In this document: in pieces, positions 43,537-51,376 of the stretch
Layout: every line of letters starts with the position of its first letter
Position numbering within the stretch: the first letter of the stretch is position 1
Origin: JAJZVS01 sp963708095
GTDB taxonomy: Bacteria; Pseudomonadota; Alphaproteobacteria; Acetobacterales; Acetobacteraceae
Reading direction: 5' to 3'
Assembly (NCBI GenBank): GCA_963708095.1
Contig: OY970182.1
Coordinates: 3,348,001-3,412,000, forward strand
Length of the DNA stretch: 64,000 bases
Translations under genes and position numbers: made by a program
Notes under the pieces: generated by a model
What the model was told of the DNA's origin: nothing
The model's input: the letters and a program-made list of their open reading frames with translations, nothing else
Database searches by the model: none

Positions 43537-43896
43537 ATGCGGACGGAATTTCCGCTCGAGATGCTGTCCATGGGGCGCCGCGCCCGCCGCCCCGCAAGCC
43601 CGCGTGCGCGGCGCCTCGGCTGGTGCGTGCTCGCGGTGCTGATCGGCCTCGGCGCTGCCAGCGCGGTGCTAGGCGCCCGCGCCGCTTTCGCGCCCCGCAC
43701 GGTCGCACGGCGGATGTTCGCCGACATACGGACCACCGCGCTGCTGACCGGCCGCGATCCCGCCGCGGCGGTGGCCAAGGCGCGCTTCCGCACCGGTGTG
43801 ATGATGCACGACTTCGGCATGACCCGCGATCAGGCCGCTGCCTACGTCGCACGGGTGATGATCGAGGAAGCCGGCAGCCTTTGTTCCGGTATCTGA
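43537..43896 (+). CDS. Small single-span membrane protein, unknown function
   Basis: 119 aa, not recognised. A basic stretch (RRARRPASPRARR) is followed by one hydrophobic segment (LGWCVLAVLIGLGAASAVLG, about 28-47), then a soluble region with RTVARRMFADIRTTALLTGRD and a C-terminal GMTRDQAAAYVARVMIEEAG. Looks like an inner-membrane protein with a cytoplasmic N-terminus. ATG 43537 is preceded by CGGAGGGGCCGGGGCC. No paralogue in the window. Confidence 0.55.
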   Translation: MRTEFPLEMLSMGRRARRPASPRARRLGWCVLAVLIGLGAASAVLGARAAFAPRTVARRMFADIRTTALLTGRDPAAAVAKARFRTGVMMHDFGMTRDQAAAYVARVMIEEAGSLCSGI

Positions 43897-44008
43897 GCAC
43901 TCGTGTCGCACGATGCCCAGGCCGACAGCCTCGCCAAGCGTGTGTGACGTCCCCATGTGGCACGCAGGGCACGGGGCGGGAGGCAGGCGGGTGGCGGCAG
44001 GCGACAGG

Positions 44009-44605
44009 ATGGTTCGCCGGTATGGGCCCGCGGCACTTGTGCTGCTCGCTTGCCTGGCGCCCGTCGTCGCGTGCGCGGCCGAACGGTTCCCGCTCGACCC
44101 GCGCTACGGCAGCATCGCCGTCACCGTGCGCGATCTTGGCCTGTTCCACACGACCGCGACCTTCGCACGCTACGCCGGCCGACTGACCCTCGACCTCGCC
44201 GATCCCACCGCCACGCGGATTGCCGTCACCGTCGCGGCGGGGTCGCTACACATGTCGTGGGCGCGAGGAGCGGCGTTGATGCGTTCGGCGGCGTTCCTGG
44301 ACGTGACGCGGCACAAGGTGATCCGGTTCGAGAGCCAGGGCGTAACGGCGGACGGCCCGGGCCGCTACCTCGTGCACGGGCAGCTTGAGCTGCGCGGCGT
44401 CACCCGCCCGATCGTCTTCGCCGCCCGCCTCAGGCAGGTGTCGCGGGATCCGGCCACCGGCCGGCGGGTTGAGGACTTCGCCCTTACGGGCCATGTGGAC
44501 CGGCGCGATTTCGGCATGACCGCCGATCCGCTGATCATCGCGAACCAGGTGGCGATCGCGATCGAGGCGCGCGTCACCCTCGGCCCCGCGGCACCCGGCG
44601 GATAG
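44009..44605 (+). CDS. YceI-family lipid-binding periplasmic protein
   Basis: 198 aa. Signal peptide at the start (YGPAALVLLACLAPVVACAA, cut near residue 23), then the YceI beta-barrel domain: RFPLDPRYGSIAVTVRDLGLF, SAAFLDVTRHKVIRFES, and GQLELRGVTRPIVFAARL. The family binds long-chain isoprenoid lipids in the periplasm and is widespread in bacteria. ATG 44009 is used; an ATG at 43955 would add an unsuitable N-terminus. No operon partner. Confidence 0.8.
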   Translation: MVRRYGPAALVLLACLAPVVACAAERFPLDPRYGSIAVTVRDLGLFHTTATFARYAGRLTLDLADPTATRIAVTVAAGSLHMSWARGAALMRSAAFLDVTRHKVIRFESQGVTADGPGRYLVHGQLELRGVTRPIVFAARLRQVSRDPATGRRVEDFALTGHVDRRDFGMTADPLIIANQVAIAIEARVTLGPAAPGG

Positions 44606-44671
44606 ACGGCGCCGCGGGTAGACAGTGGCGCGCGGGGGCCGCTTCGTGGGCACGTTGCGGAGGGAGCCGGC

Positions 44672-44723
44672 CATGAAGATCGCGCGCGTCGAAACGTTCC
44701 TGTTCGACCCGGGTACGGCGAAG
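44672..44723 (+). pseudogene. Enolase-superfamily (mandelate racemase-like) gene truncated after about 17 codons
   Basis: ATG 44672 starts MKIARVETFLFDPGTAK, a typical first strand of enolase-superfamily sugar dehydratases (galactarate/mandelate racemase type). A GGAGGGAGCCGGCC ribosome site precedes it. At 44724 the frame runs into an IS6-type terminal repeat, so the remaining 350 or so codons are missing; no 3' part is found after the mobile-element nest. Confidence 0.7.
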
Positions 44724-44862
44724 GGTTCTGATGCAATTTGCTCGCTGCCCTATGCTCGTGCGCATCCGGAGGGTTTGAGGGCGGCGCGATGGCCAGATTC
44801 CTGGGTTGGGAGAAGCTTTTCGAGAGGCGGCACCTCGACCGCAAGATCATCGTCCTGAGCGT
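44724..44862 (+). mobile_element. IS6-family insertion-sequence left end with transposase 5' fragment
   Basis: GGTTCTGATGCAATTTGC at 44724 is the IS6/IS26/IS240-type terminal inverted repeat (canonical GGxTCTGxTGCAAA). From ATG 44789 a frame encodes MARFLGWEKLFERRHLDRK then IIVLSVL, the first residues of an IS6-type transposase (usually ...RRHF-x-x-x-IILLCVRWYLRF). The rest is cut off at about 44862 by an inverted IS630 fragment. Confidence 0.75.
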
Positions 44863-44865
44863 GCT

Positions 44866-44981
44866 GCCAGCAGGATCTGTGCCCGCTTCAGTCGACGCAC
44901 CGCGTGCTTGCCGCCACTCAGCAAGGCGGTGAGCTGTTCGCGCTCCGCTTGGCCCAGCTCCACCCGATACCGTACATTCAT
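44866..44981 (-). pseudogene. IS630-family transposase N-terminal fragment
   Basis: On the minus strand ATG 44981 encodes MNVRYRVELGQAEREQLTAL then LSGGKHAVRRLKRAQILLAA, the helix-turn-helix N-terminus of an IS630 transposase. It stops being homologous at about 44866 where it meets IS6 DNA. About 40 of the usual 340 residues remain. Confidence 0.8.
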
Positions 44982-45009
44982 CGATGTTCCCCCGTTGCCG
45001 AGGGTCGAG

Positions 45010-45339
45010 ATGAATCCAGGCTGCCGCGATTCGCCCAGCTTCACGACCAGGCAGGGGCAGTACCTCGCCTTCATCCATGCCTACACCCTGGTGCTCGGGC
45101 GGCCACCGGCCGAGGCAGACATGCAGCGGTTCTTTCGCGTCACTCCGCCGGCGGTTCACCAGATGGTCGTGTCGCTCGAAAAGGCGGGGTTAATCGCACG
45201 TCAGCCGGGTGTAGCACGCAGCATCGCGGTGCTGGTCGACCGCAAGGCCCTGCCAGAGCTGGCCGCTTCGCAAGATCAGCCGGTCAAAACCACTGTGTCG
45301 AGGTACTCTCATGTTCGCCGTTTCAAGCTGCAGGCGTAG
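45010..45339 (+). CDS. LexA-type winged-helix protein linked to IS630, 3' end altered
   Basis: 109 aa. RQGQYLAFIHAYTLVLGRPP, ADMQRFFRVTPPAVHQMVVS and LEKAGLIARQPGVARSI form a winged helix like the LexA DNA-binding domain; such ORFs commonly sit divergently beside IS630 elements. The last 10 residues (HVRRFKLQA) come from the left 180-bp inverted repeat, not from the original gene, so the C-terminus has been replaced. Whether the product is still functional is unknown. Confidence 0.6.
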   Translation: MNPGCRDSPSFTTRQGQYLAFIHAYTLVLGRPPAEADMQRFFRVTPPAVHQMVVSLEKAGLIARQPGVARSIAVLVDRKALPELAASQDQPVKTTVSRYSHVRRFKLQA

Positions 45340-45488
45340 AAATTCCTTGCTCGTTCTTCAAGCTGTTCAGCGTGGCCGCCGCTGGGCAACGCAGGAGGCA
45401 CGATCATGAAACGACGGTTGATCATGCTCTGATGCGCGGGTTGGTTACCGCCGGACCGGTGATGCGTCGCGGAGCTGCCTCGGTCTAG
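45309..45488 (+). repeat. Left 180-bp inverted repeat around the IS110 transposase
   Basis: 180 bp from TCATGTTCGCC to GGTCTAG. It matches the reverse complement of 46865-47044 with no gap and three mismatches (C/G in the GGCAA(C/G)GCAGG stretch, G/A in GATGC(G/A)CGGG, C/G in GCCT(C/G)GGTC). It includes a tiny frame MKRRLIML. The outer end encodes the last residues of the upstream winged-helix protein. Confidence 0.9.
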
Positions 45489-45592
45489 ACCAGATGTTCG
45501 CCTGAGATAGGGGCGACCCGTCTCACAGTATGCAGGCTTCGAGGGTTGTGCCGGGTGGTCCGGTACCGAGCCTCATGCATAGGAGACGGGTC
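45489..45592 (+). ncRNA. Structured leader of the IS110 transposase (possible bridge-RNA region)
   Basis: 104 nt between the left repeat and the transposase ATG. GACCCGTCTC at 45515-45524 pairs perfectly with GAGACGGGTC at 45583-45592 (10 bp), covering the ribosome site AGGAGACGGG and enclosing a 58-nt loop that can form an inner stem (GGCTTCG with CGAGCC). IS110-group elements encode a bridge RNA in the region 5' of the recombinase; this leader is in the right place and is structured, but target- and donor-binding loops were not identified. Confidence 0.3.
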
Positions 45593-46702
45593 ATGGCGAA
45601 GTCTATCACATACATCGGTCTGGACGTGCACAAAGATACGATAGCGATCGCGATTGCCGAAGCGGGCTTACGGGGAGAAGTGCGCGAGCACGGGAAGATC
45701 GCCAATACGCCTGCCGCCTTGAAGGCGCTTGCTGTGAAGCTGGCTCCTGCAGGGGGAGACCTGCGGTTTTGCTATGAGGCCGGACCGTGCGGCTACGGCA
45801 TTCAACGACAGCTCACCGGAGCGGGGCACGACTGTGCGGTGGTCGCTCCATCGTTGATCCCGCGCAAGCCAGGCGAGCGGATCAAGACTGACCGGCGGGA
45901 TGCGATCAACCTTGCCAAGCTGCACCGGGCGGGTGAACTGACCACGGTCTGGGTGCCGGATCAGGCCCATGAGGCGATCCGCGATCTGGTGCGTGCGCGT
46001 CAGGCGGCGGTGCGCACCCTGCGCCAAGCCCGTCAGCAATTGTCGGGCTTCCTGCTGCGCCACGGCCATCACTACCATCGGCCGGCCTGGACGCAGTTGC
46101 ATCGGCGCTGGCTGGCAGGTCTCAAGTTCGAGCAGGCTGTGCATCATATCGTGCTGGAAGACTGCATCGCAGCCATTGAGGCGGCGACGGCACGGCGCGA
46201 CCGCCTGGAGGGACATATAGAAGCAGTGTTGCCGGAGTGGTCTCTCGCACCGGTGGTACAAGCACTGCAAGCCCTGCGCGGCGTGGGTCTGGTGGCCGCG
46301 GCCACACTGGCGGCTGAGCTTGGCGACATCACCCGCTTCACCAATCCCCGTCAGCTCATGGCGTATCTCGGTCTGGTGCCGTCCGAGCACTCCAGCGGTC
46401 GCTCGCGCCGCCAGGGCGGGATCACCAAGGCAGGCAACGGAGCGGCGCGACACATGCTGATCGAGGCCGCCTGGAGCTATCGGTTTCCGGCGCGGATCGG
46501 CCGAGAGCAGCTGTTGCGGCAGGAGGCACTGGCCAAGCCCGTCCGCGATATCGCATGGAACGCTCAGGAGCGGCTGTGCCGACGGTATCGCAAGCTCGCC
46601 CGGGCAGGAAAGTTGCCGACGGTGATCACTGCCGCGATCGCGCGCGAGCTGGCGGGCTTCATCTGGGCGATCGCCAGACAGGTGCAGCCCACGACTATCT
46701 GA
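45593..46702 (+). CDS. IS110-family transposase (DEDD recombinase)
   Basis: 369 aa. The N-terminal DEDD_Tnp_IS110 RuvC-like domain begins YIGLDVHKDTIAIAIAEAG and includes KTDRRDAINLAKLHRAGELT with two of the acidic residues; the C-terminal transposase_20 domain has LRGVGLVAAATLAAELGDI, LMAYLGLVPSEHSSG and the Ser-containing GGITKAGNGAARHMLIEAAW. It appears full length and intact. Start ATG 45593 with AGGAGACGGGTC. The stop is followed by a near-perfect 17-bp tandem duplication (CACGACTATCTGAAGGC at about 46689). Confidence 0.92.
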   Translation: MAKSITYIGLDVHKDTIAIAIAEAGLRGEVREHGKIANTPAALKALAVKLAPAGGDLRFCYEAGPCGYGIQRQLTGAGHDCAVVAPSLIPRKPGERIKTDRRDAINLAKLHRAGELTTVWVPDQAHEAIRDLVRARQAAVRTLRQARQQLSGFLLRHGHHYHRPAWTQLHRRWLAGLKFEQAVHHIVLEDCIAAIEAATARRDRLEGHIEAVLPEWSLAPVVQALQALRGVGLVAAATLAAELGDITRFTNPRQLMAYLGLVPSEHSSGRSRRQGGITKAGNGAARHMLIEAAWSYRFPARIGREQLLRQEALAKPVRDIAWNAQERLCRRYRKLARAGKLPTVITAAIARELAGFIWAIARQVQPTTI

Positions 46703-46864
46703 AGGCCACGACCATCTGAAGGCTGAGACACGATAGCGGAAACCATTCGGAAGGAACTCGCCATACGCCACACCACATCCAAAGCTGCGCAAGGCTGGAG
46801 GCACGGTCACGGCCAGGAGAACCCTCGTGGGTACTATCAGCCGGATTTCATCCGACGCTGGACA

Positions 46865-47044
46865 CTAGACCCAGGCAGCTCCGCGACGCATCACCGGTCC
46901 GGCGGTAACCAACCCGTGCATCAGAGCATGATCAACCGTCGTTTCATGATCGTGCCTCCTGCCTTGCCCAGCGGCGGCCACGCTGAACAGCTTGAAGAAC
47001 GAGCAAGGAATTTCTACGCCTGCAGCTTGAAACGGCGAACATGA
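46865..47044 (-). repeat. Right 180-bp inverted repeat around the IS110 transposase
   Basis: Inverse copy of 45309-45488, about 98% identical over 180 bp. Its outer end is a few bases before the truncated 5' end of livM. The two copies could pair as a very long hairpin or recombine to invert the 1.4-kb centre. Confidence 0.9.
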
Positions 47045-47088
47045 AGATACCCTGAATCACCAAGCGAACGGGCGATGTCATCGTCTGG

Positions 47089-48009
47089 GTGCTGCTGCTG
47101 AGTTTGCCGTACTGGATCGACTGGGCCGGCGGCTATACCTCGCTCGGCACCCGCATGCTGGTGCTGGGGCTGGCCGCCATGGCCCTCAACTTTCTCCTGG
47201 GCTTCACCGGCGTCCTGTCGTTTGGCCACGCTGCCTATTTCGGCCTCGGCGCCTACGGCGCCGGCATGACCATCAAGTACCTGGTGCCGAACTCGCTACT
47301 CGGCATCGCCGTCGGCGTTCTGGTGGGCACGGCCGCGGCGGCGGCCATCGGCGCGCTGATCGTGCGGCTCCGGGGCATCTACTTCGCGGTGGCGACGATC
47401 GCCTTCGGCCAGGTATTCTACTTCATCGCCTTTCGGTGGAACACCGCCACCGGCGGTGACGACGGGCTGTCCGGCTGGCACCGGATGCCCATCAGGATCG
47501 GCCCCGTCACGCTCGACATCCTGGGCAACGACAAGATCTTCTACTACTTGGTCCTGGCCTCGTTCGTGGTCGCCGTCACGGCCATGGGGGCGCTGCTGCG
47601 CTCGCCCTTCGGGCGAACCCTGCTGGCGATCCGCGAGAACGAGAGCCGCGCGCGCTTCCTCGGCATTCCGGTCGATCGCCACATCTGGCTCTCGTGGGTG
47701 GTCTCGTGCCTCTTCGTCAGCCTCGCCGGCACCTACTACGCGTTGCTGAACAATTTCGCCGATCCGCACGATCTGCGCTGGGACCAGTCGGGCGATTTCG
47801 TGATCATGGCAGTGCTGGGCGGCATGCGCTCCTTCTGGGGACCGCTGGTCGGCGCCGCGATCTTCGTCCTGCTGCAGGACTATGTTTCGAGCTGGACCCA
47901 GGACTGGATGTGGTACATTGGTCTGTTCTTCGTGCTCGTCGTGCTGTTCCTGCCACGCGGCGTGCTCGGCCTCGCCCGGCGGGGGGCGGTTCCGTCACGC
48001 CTCGGCTGA
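47089..48009 (+). pseudogene. livM: Branched-chain amino-acid ABC permease LivM, 5' end lost
   Basis: 306 residues from a GTG at 47089. A membrane protein of about eight to ten helices with the LivM signatures LNFLLGFTGVLSFGHAAYFGLGAY, IVRLRGIYFAVATIAFGQ and LLRSPFGRTLLAIRENESRARFLG. Upstream codons ITKRTGDVIVW are in frame but are preceded by a TGA at 47053, just past the right 180-bp repeat, so the native start and the first few codons are gone. It has no LivH, LivG, LivF or binding-protein neighbours here. It may still be translated from the GTG but is probably a damaged copy. Confidence 0.85.
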
Positions 48010-48032
48010 AGGTCGGGGCCGACGCGCGCGCG

Positions 48033-48872
48033 TCACGATGATGGCCCCGCCTTGGCCAACCGATCGAACGCCGCCAGCCGCGCCACCAGCGCCGGCATCT
48101 CCCGCAACGGAATCATGTTCGGCCCGTCGGAGGGCGCCCGGTCCGGATCCGGATGCGTCTCGATGAACACTGCCGCGCAGCCCACCGCCAGCGCCGCCCG
48201 CGCCAGCATCGGCGCGAACTCCCGCTGGCCGCCGGACGACGTGCCCGCACCGCCCGGCAACTGCACCGAATGCGTGGCGTCGAACACCACCGGATAGCCG
48301 GTGCGTGCCATGATCGGCAGCGATCGGAAATCCGTTACCAGCATGTTGTAGCCGAAGCTCGCGCCGCGTTCGCACAGCAGGATGTTCCGGTTGCCGGTGG
48401 AGGCGATCTTTGCCGCCACGTTCGCCATGTCCCACGGCGCCAGGAACTGGCCCTTCTTCACGTTGATCGGCTTGCCGGTGGCGCCGGCGGCCAGCAGCAG
48501 GTCGGTCTGGCGGCAGAGGAAGGCGGGGATCTGCAAGACGTCCACCGCTTCGGCGGCCGGCGCGCATTGTTCGGGGGCGTGCACGTCGGTCAGCACCGGC
48601 AGGCCGGTTGCCGCGCGGACGTCGGCCAGGATCGCCAGCCCCTCGGCCATCCCGATCCCGCGCACCGCGGAGGCGGACGTGCGGTTGGCCTTGTCGAAAC
48701 TGGATTTGTAGATCACCGGCACGCCGCTATTGCGCGACAACTCCGCCAGCGCGGCGGCCACTTCCAACGCGTGGGCGCGGAACTCGATCTGGCATGGGCC
48801 GGCGATCAGCACGAACGGCAGGTGGTTGCCGATCGGGACGGCGCCGACATGAACGATGCTTGGGGCGGTCAT
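48033..48872 (-). CDS. kdsA: 3-deoxy-8-phosphooctulonate (KDO-8-P) synthase
   Basis: 279 aa enzyme condensing PEP with arabinose-5-phosphate for the LPS inner core. The PEP site VLIAGPCQIE carries Cys where metal-independent enzymes have Asn (E. coli), and FDATHSVQ, HPDPDRAPSDGPN and KSSFDKANRTS are intact, so this is the metal-dependent (Aquifex-like) form. Length is normal (about 280). It begins ATG 48872; the kinase operon lies upstream on the same strand with a 214-bp gap, so it is probably a separate unit. Confidence 0.93.
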   Translation of the reverse strand: MTAPSIVHVGAVPIGNHLPFVLIAGPCQIEFRAHALEVAAALAELSRNSGVPVIYKSSFDKANRTSASAVRGIGMAEGLAILADVRAATGLPVLTDVHAPEQCAPAAEAVDVLQIPAFLCRQTDLLLAAGATGKPINVKKGQFLAPWDMANVAAKIASTGNRNILLCERGASFGYNMLVTDFRSLPIMARTGYPVVFDATHSVQLPGGAGTSSGGQREFAPMLARAALAVGCAAVFIETHPDPDRAPSDGPNMIPLREMPALVARLAAFDRLAKAGPSS

Positions 48873-49086
48873 CTTGGGTCACCTCGGCGGTTGGGTGGGC
48901 GCGGCTGGGCCGGACGGGTCCCGCCAGGCACGGGCAGTCGCGCGCTGCCGTGCCCGGGCCCGGTCGCGGATCGCGCTGCCGCCGTCAAGCCCAGGATCGT
49001 TGGGCCCGGGGTTGTCGCGGCGGGGGTCGTCAAACCCAGGGCCGTCACGCCCGACGTCGTACCGGCGCCCGCGCCGCCGCGGGCGT

Positions 49087-50493
49087 TCATGCGTCCGGCC
49101 CGAGAAAGGCGGTGCGTTCTGCGGCATTCGCGATATGGGTCGCCAGCCGCCGACGCACATCCGCCTCCGATCCGCCCTGCGCCGCGGCCCGCGCCACCAG
49201 CACCCGGGCGATCGGGCCCACCACGAGGGTCAGCTCGCGCTGCACCCGCTCCAGCACCGCGGCCGGCAGGCCGGGCGCGGCCGCCGGCCGCGCCACGGAG
49301 CCGGTTCCGGTCCGGGCACCGCTGCCAGTGCCGGTCGCCGGGCCGCGCAGGATCGAGTGCAGGAACGCCTCCCGCTCCTCCGCGCGCTCGATGTTGCGTC
49401 CCAGCCGCACGCACAGGTCTTCCAGCGAGCCACCCAGACGCGCCGCCTCCCGCACCAGATGCCGCGCGATCGGCCCGACATGGCCGGCCAGCCGGCGCTC
49501 GATGGTGGCGAGCAACGCCGGATCGAGCGTGCCCGCATCGTCGGCAAGCGGATCGGTGCGCGCCGGTCCGCCGGTTCCCGGACCGCGGCGCCGCGAATCG
49601 AGCGTCGTGTCCCCGCCGATCATCAGGGTCGCGTCGCCGGCCGGGAAGCCGTCCGTCCCCACCTGGACGGCCCGCAGCGCCGCGGCCATCGCCGCGGCCG
49701 AGGCGAAGCGCTCCTCCGCCCGCTTGGCCAACGCCCGCCGCACCACCGCGGCGAGCGCCGGCGGCTGGCCGGCGAGCAGCGTCCCCGGCTCGATCGGCGC
49801 CGGGTCCATCAGCGCCTGCGTGATCGCGGTGAAGGTGCGGCCGGGGAACGGCCGCTCGCCGCTCAGCAGTTCGAACAGCACCGCGCCGGCGGAAAACAGG
49901 TCGCTGCGCCCGTCCACCGGATCGCCGCGGCACTGCTCGGGCGACATGTAGCTCGGCGTGCCGAGCACGGTGCCGGCCAAGGTCATCCCCACGCTGTCGA
50001 TGCGCGCGATGCCGAAATCCGTCACCTTCACCCGCCCGTCCGCCAGCAGCAGGATGTTCGCGGGCTTCACGTCGCGATGCACGATCCCGAGCGCGTGCGC
50101 CGCGCCCAGCGCGTCGAGCACCTGCGTCATCACCGCGATCGCCGCCGCCGGCGCGAAGCGGCCCGCCCGGCGCAGCGCCGCGGCCAGGCTGTCGCCCTGC
50201 ACATATTCCATCGCCAGGAACGGGTTGCCGTCGTGCAGCGCGAAATCATGGATGGTGACGATGTTCGGATGCGTGCAGCGGCCGGCGGCCTGCGCTTCCT
50301 GGCGGAAGCGGGCGAGGAATTCCTCGCGCTCCTCGCCCTCCAGCAGGTCGGCGCGGACCAGCTTGAGCGCCACGGTGCGGTCGATCACCGGATCATGCGC
50401 CCGGTAGATCACCCCCATGGCGCCGCGGCCGAGCACCGCTTCCACCCGGTAGCGGCCGATCGCGGCGGGCAGCGGGGCGTCGGGATGCGAAAT
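49087..50493 (-). CDS. Ser/Thr protein kinase, possible AUU start, with repeated GPIA modules
   Basis: 468 aa if translation starts at ATT 50493. Glycine loop LGRGAMGVIYRA, Lys in VALKLV, catalytic loop HRDVKPANILL, DFGIAR and APE-like SPEQC make an active Hanks-type kinase of about 270 residues. The C-terminal third has two related segments containing VGPIARHLVREAARLGG and VGPIARVLVARAAAQGG, a short helical module in tandem, separated by a Gly/Pro linker. There is no membrane segment. The first in-frame GTG (50445) would delete the strand IGRYR that begins the kinase fold and has no ribosome site, whereas ATT 50493 sits 7 nt after GGAAGG and gives the usual N-terminus. It overlaps nothing and follows the haem sensor stop by 3 nt. 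Confidence 0.8.
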   Translation of the reverse strand: MSHPDAPLPAAIGRYRVEAVLGRGAMGVIYRAHDPVIDRTVALKLVRADLLEGEEREEFLARFRQEAQAAGRCTHPNIVTIHDFALHDGNPFLAMEYVQGDSLAAALRRAGRFAPAAAIAVMTQVLDALGAAHALGIVHRDVKPANILLLADGRVKVTDFGIARIDSVGMTLAGTVLGTPSYMSPEQCRGDPVDGRSDLFSAGAVLFELLSGERPFPGRTFTAITQALMDPAPIEPGTLLAGQPPALAAVVRRALAKRAEERFASAAAMAAALRAVQVGTDGFPAGDATLMIGGDTTLDSRRRGPGTGGPARTDPLADDAGTLDPALLATIERRLAGHVGPIARHLVREAARLGGSLEDLCVRLGRNIERAEEREAFLHSILRGPATGTGSGARTGTGSVARPAAAPGLPAAVLERVQRELTLVVGPIARVLVARAAAQGGSEADVRRRLATHIANAAERTAFLGPDA

Positions 50494-50496
50494 GTC

Positions 50497-51369
50497 TCAG
50501 CCTTCCAGCATCTTCATGGCGTTCACCAGGCTGCGTCGCATGCGGTTGAACGACTGCGCGAGGGAGCCGATCTCGTCGTGCCCGCGCACCTCGAACTCCG
50601 GCGCGTCGGCATTGCCGAGGCTCACTTCGCCCGCGATCGCCGCCATCCGGCGCACCGGGCGAATGATAACATAGTGCAGCAGCAGGTTCAGCAGCAGGAG
50701 GGTCAGGGCGAACACTGCCGCCAGCCCGATCAGGTAGACCACGAACAGCCGGTTGGCGCGGGCGAGCGCGACCCGCATCGGCACCGAGACGATCTGCGCG
50801 CCCTGCACGCTGCCGAGCGTCCAGCCGAACCCGTTCTTGCTGCCGTAGAGATCGACCATCGCCGGCGGCGCCGCGGCGGGCGTGGAATGGCAGGTCAGGC
50901 AGTCCTTGCTGTCGATCCGCACCGGATGCGCCAGGGACAGGATCGGTCCCTGCGGTGTTTCCCGGGTACTGACGAACGAGGTCATGGTCGGGTTCTGGCG
51001 CAGCTCGGCGATGATCGCGGCTTCCCAGTCGGTCGGGCGGTCGGCCGGGTTGGTGGGATCGAGGGCGGCCTCCTTGAAGGTGTAGTCGGGGAACTTCTTG
51101 GTCATCGCGCGCAGGTTGGCCTCGGCGGCGAAGAACGGCACGCTTTGCGGCAGGAAGCGCAGCTTCTGCTGGTCGACCAGCAGCGGCTCTATCTCCTGCG
51201 TGGTGTAGTCGATCACCGCATCGGCCTGCGCCATCATGATGCCGGCCTCGGCCAGCACCTCGCGCCGTGCGTTGCGCTGCACGATCCGCCAGGAGACGAA
51301 GGCGGCGAGCCCCAGCCCGAGTACGAAGGCCGCCAGCAGCATCAGGTTGAATTTCGCGCGCAGGCCCAT
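50497..51369 (-). CDS. Membrane haem-c sensor: DUF3365 (Tll0287-like) domain plus HAMP
   Basis: 290 aa. TM1 about 7-29, a periplasmic Tll0287-like (DUF3365) domain of about 175 residues with one c-type haem site C157-L-T-C160-H161, TM2 about 209-231, then a HAMP domain (about 232-285) ending near the C-terminus. There is no kinase or methyl-accepting domain, so signal output must pass to another protein; the Ser/Thr kinase encoded 3 nt downstream is the obvious partner. Haem in the periplasm suggests redox, NO or O2 sensing. Start ATG 51369. Confidence 0.85.
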   Translation of the reverse strand: MGLRAKFNLMLLAAFVLGLGLAAFVSWRIVQRNARREVLAEAGIMMAQADAVIDYTTQEIEPLLVDQQKLRFLPQSVPFFAAEANLRAMTKKFPDYTFKEAALDPTNPADRPTDWEAAIIAELRQNPTMTSFVSTRETPQGPILSLAHPVRIDSKDCLTCHSTPAAAPPAMVDLYGSKNGFGWTLGSVQGAQIVSVPMRVALARANRLFVVYLIGLAAVFALTLLLLNLLLHYVIIRPVRRMAAIAGEVSLGNADAPEFEVRGHDEIGSLAQSFNRMRRSLVNAMKMLEG

Positions 51370-51376
51370 GGGAGGA

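Larger units (their letters stand above)
45309..47044 (+). mobile_element. IS110-type element flanked by 180-bp inverted repeats
   Basis: A 1.74-kb segment in which an IS110 transposase (45593-46702) lies between two 180-bp inverted repeats (45309-45488 and 46865-47044). IS110 elements normally have no or very short terminal repeats, so the outer boundary of the true IS110 unit is not obvious; the repeats may belong to a second mobile sequence or be part of an unusual IS110 derivative. It separates a truncated enolase-superfamily gene from a beheaded livM. No target-site duplication was seen outside the repeats. Confidence 0.65.
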
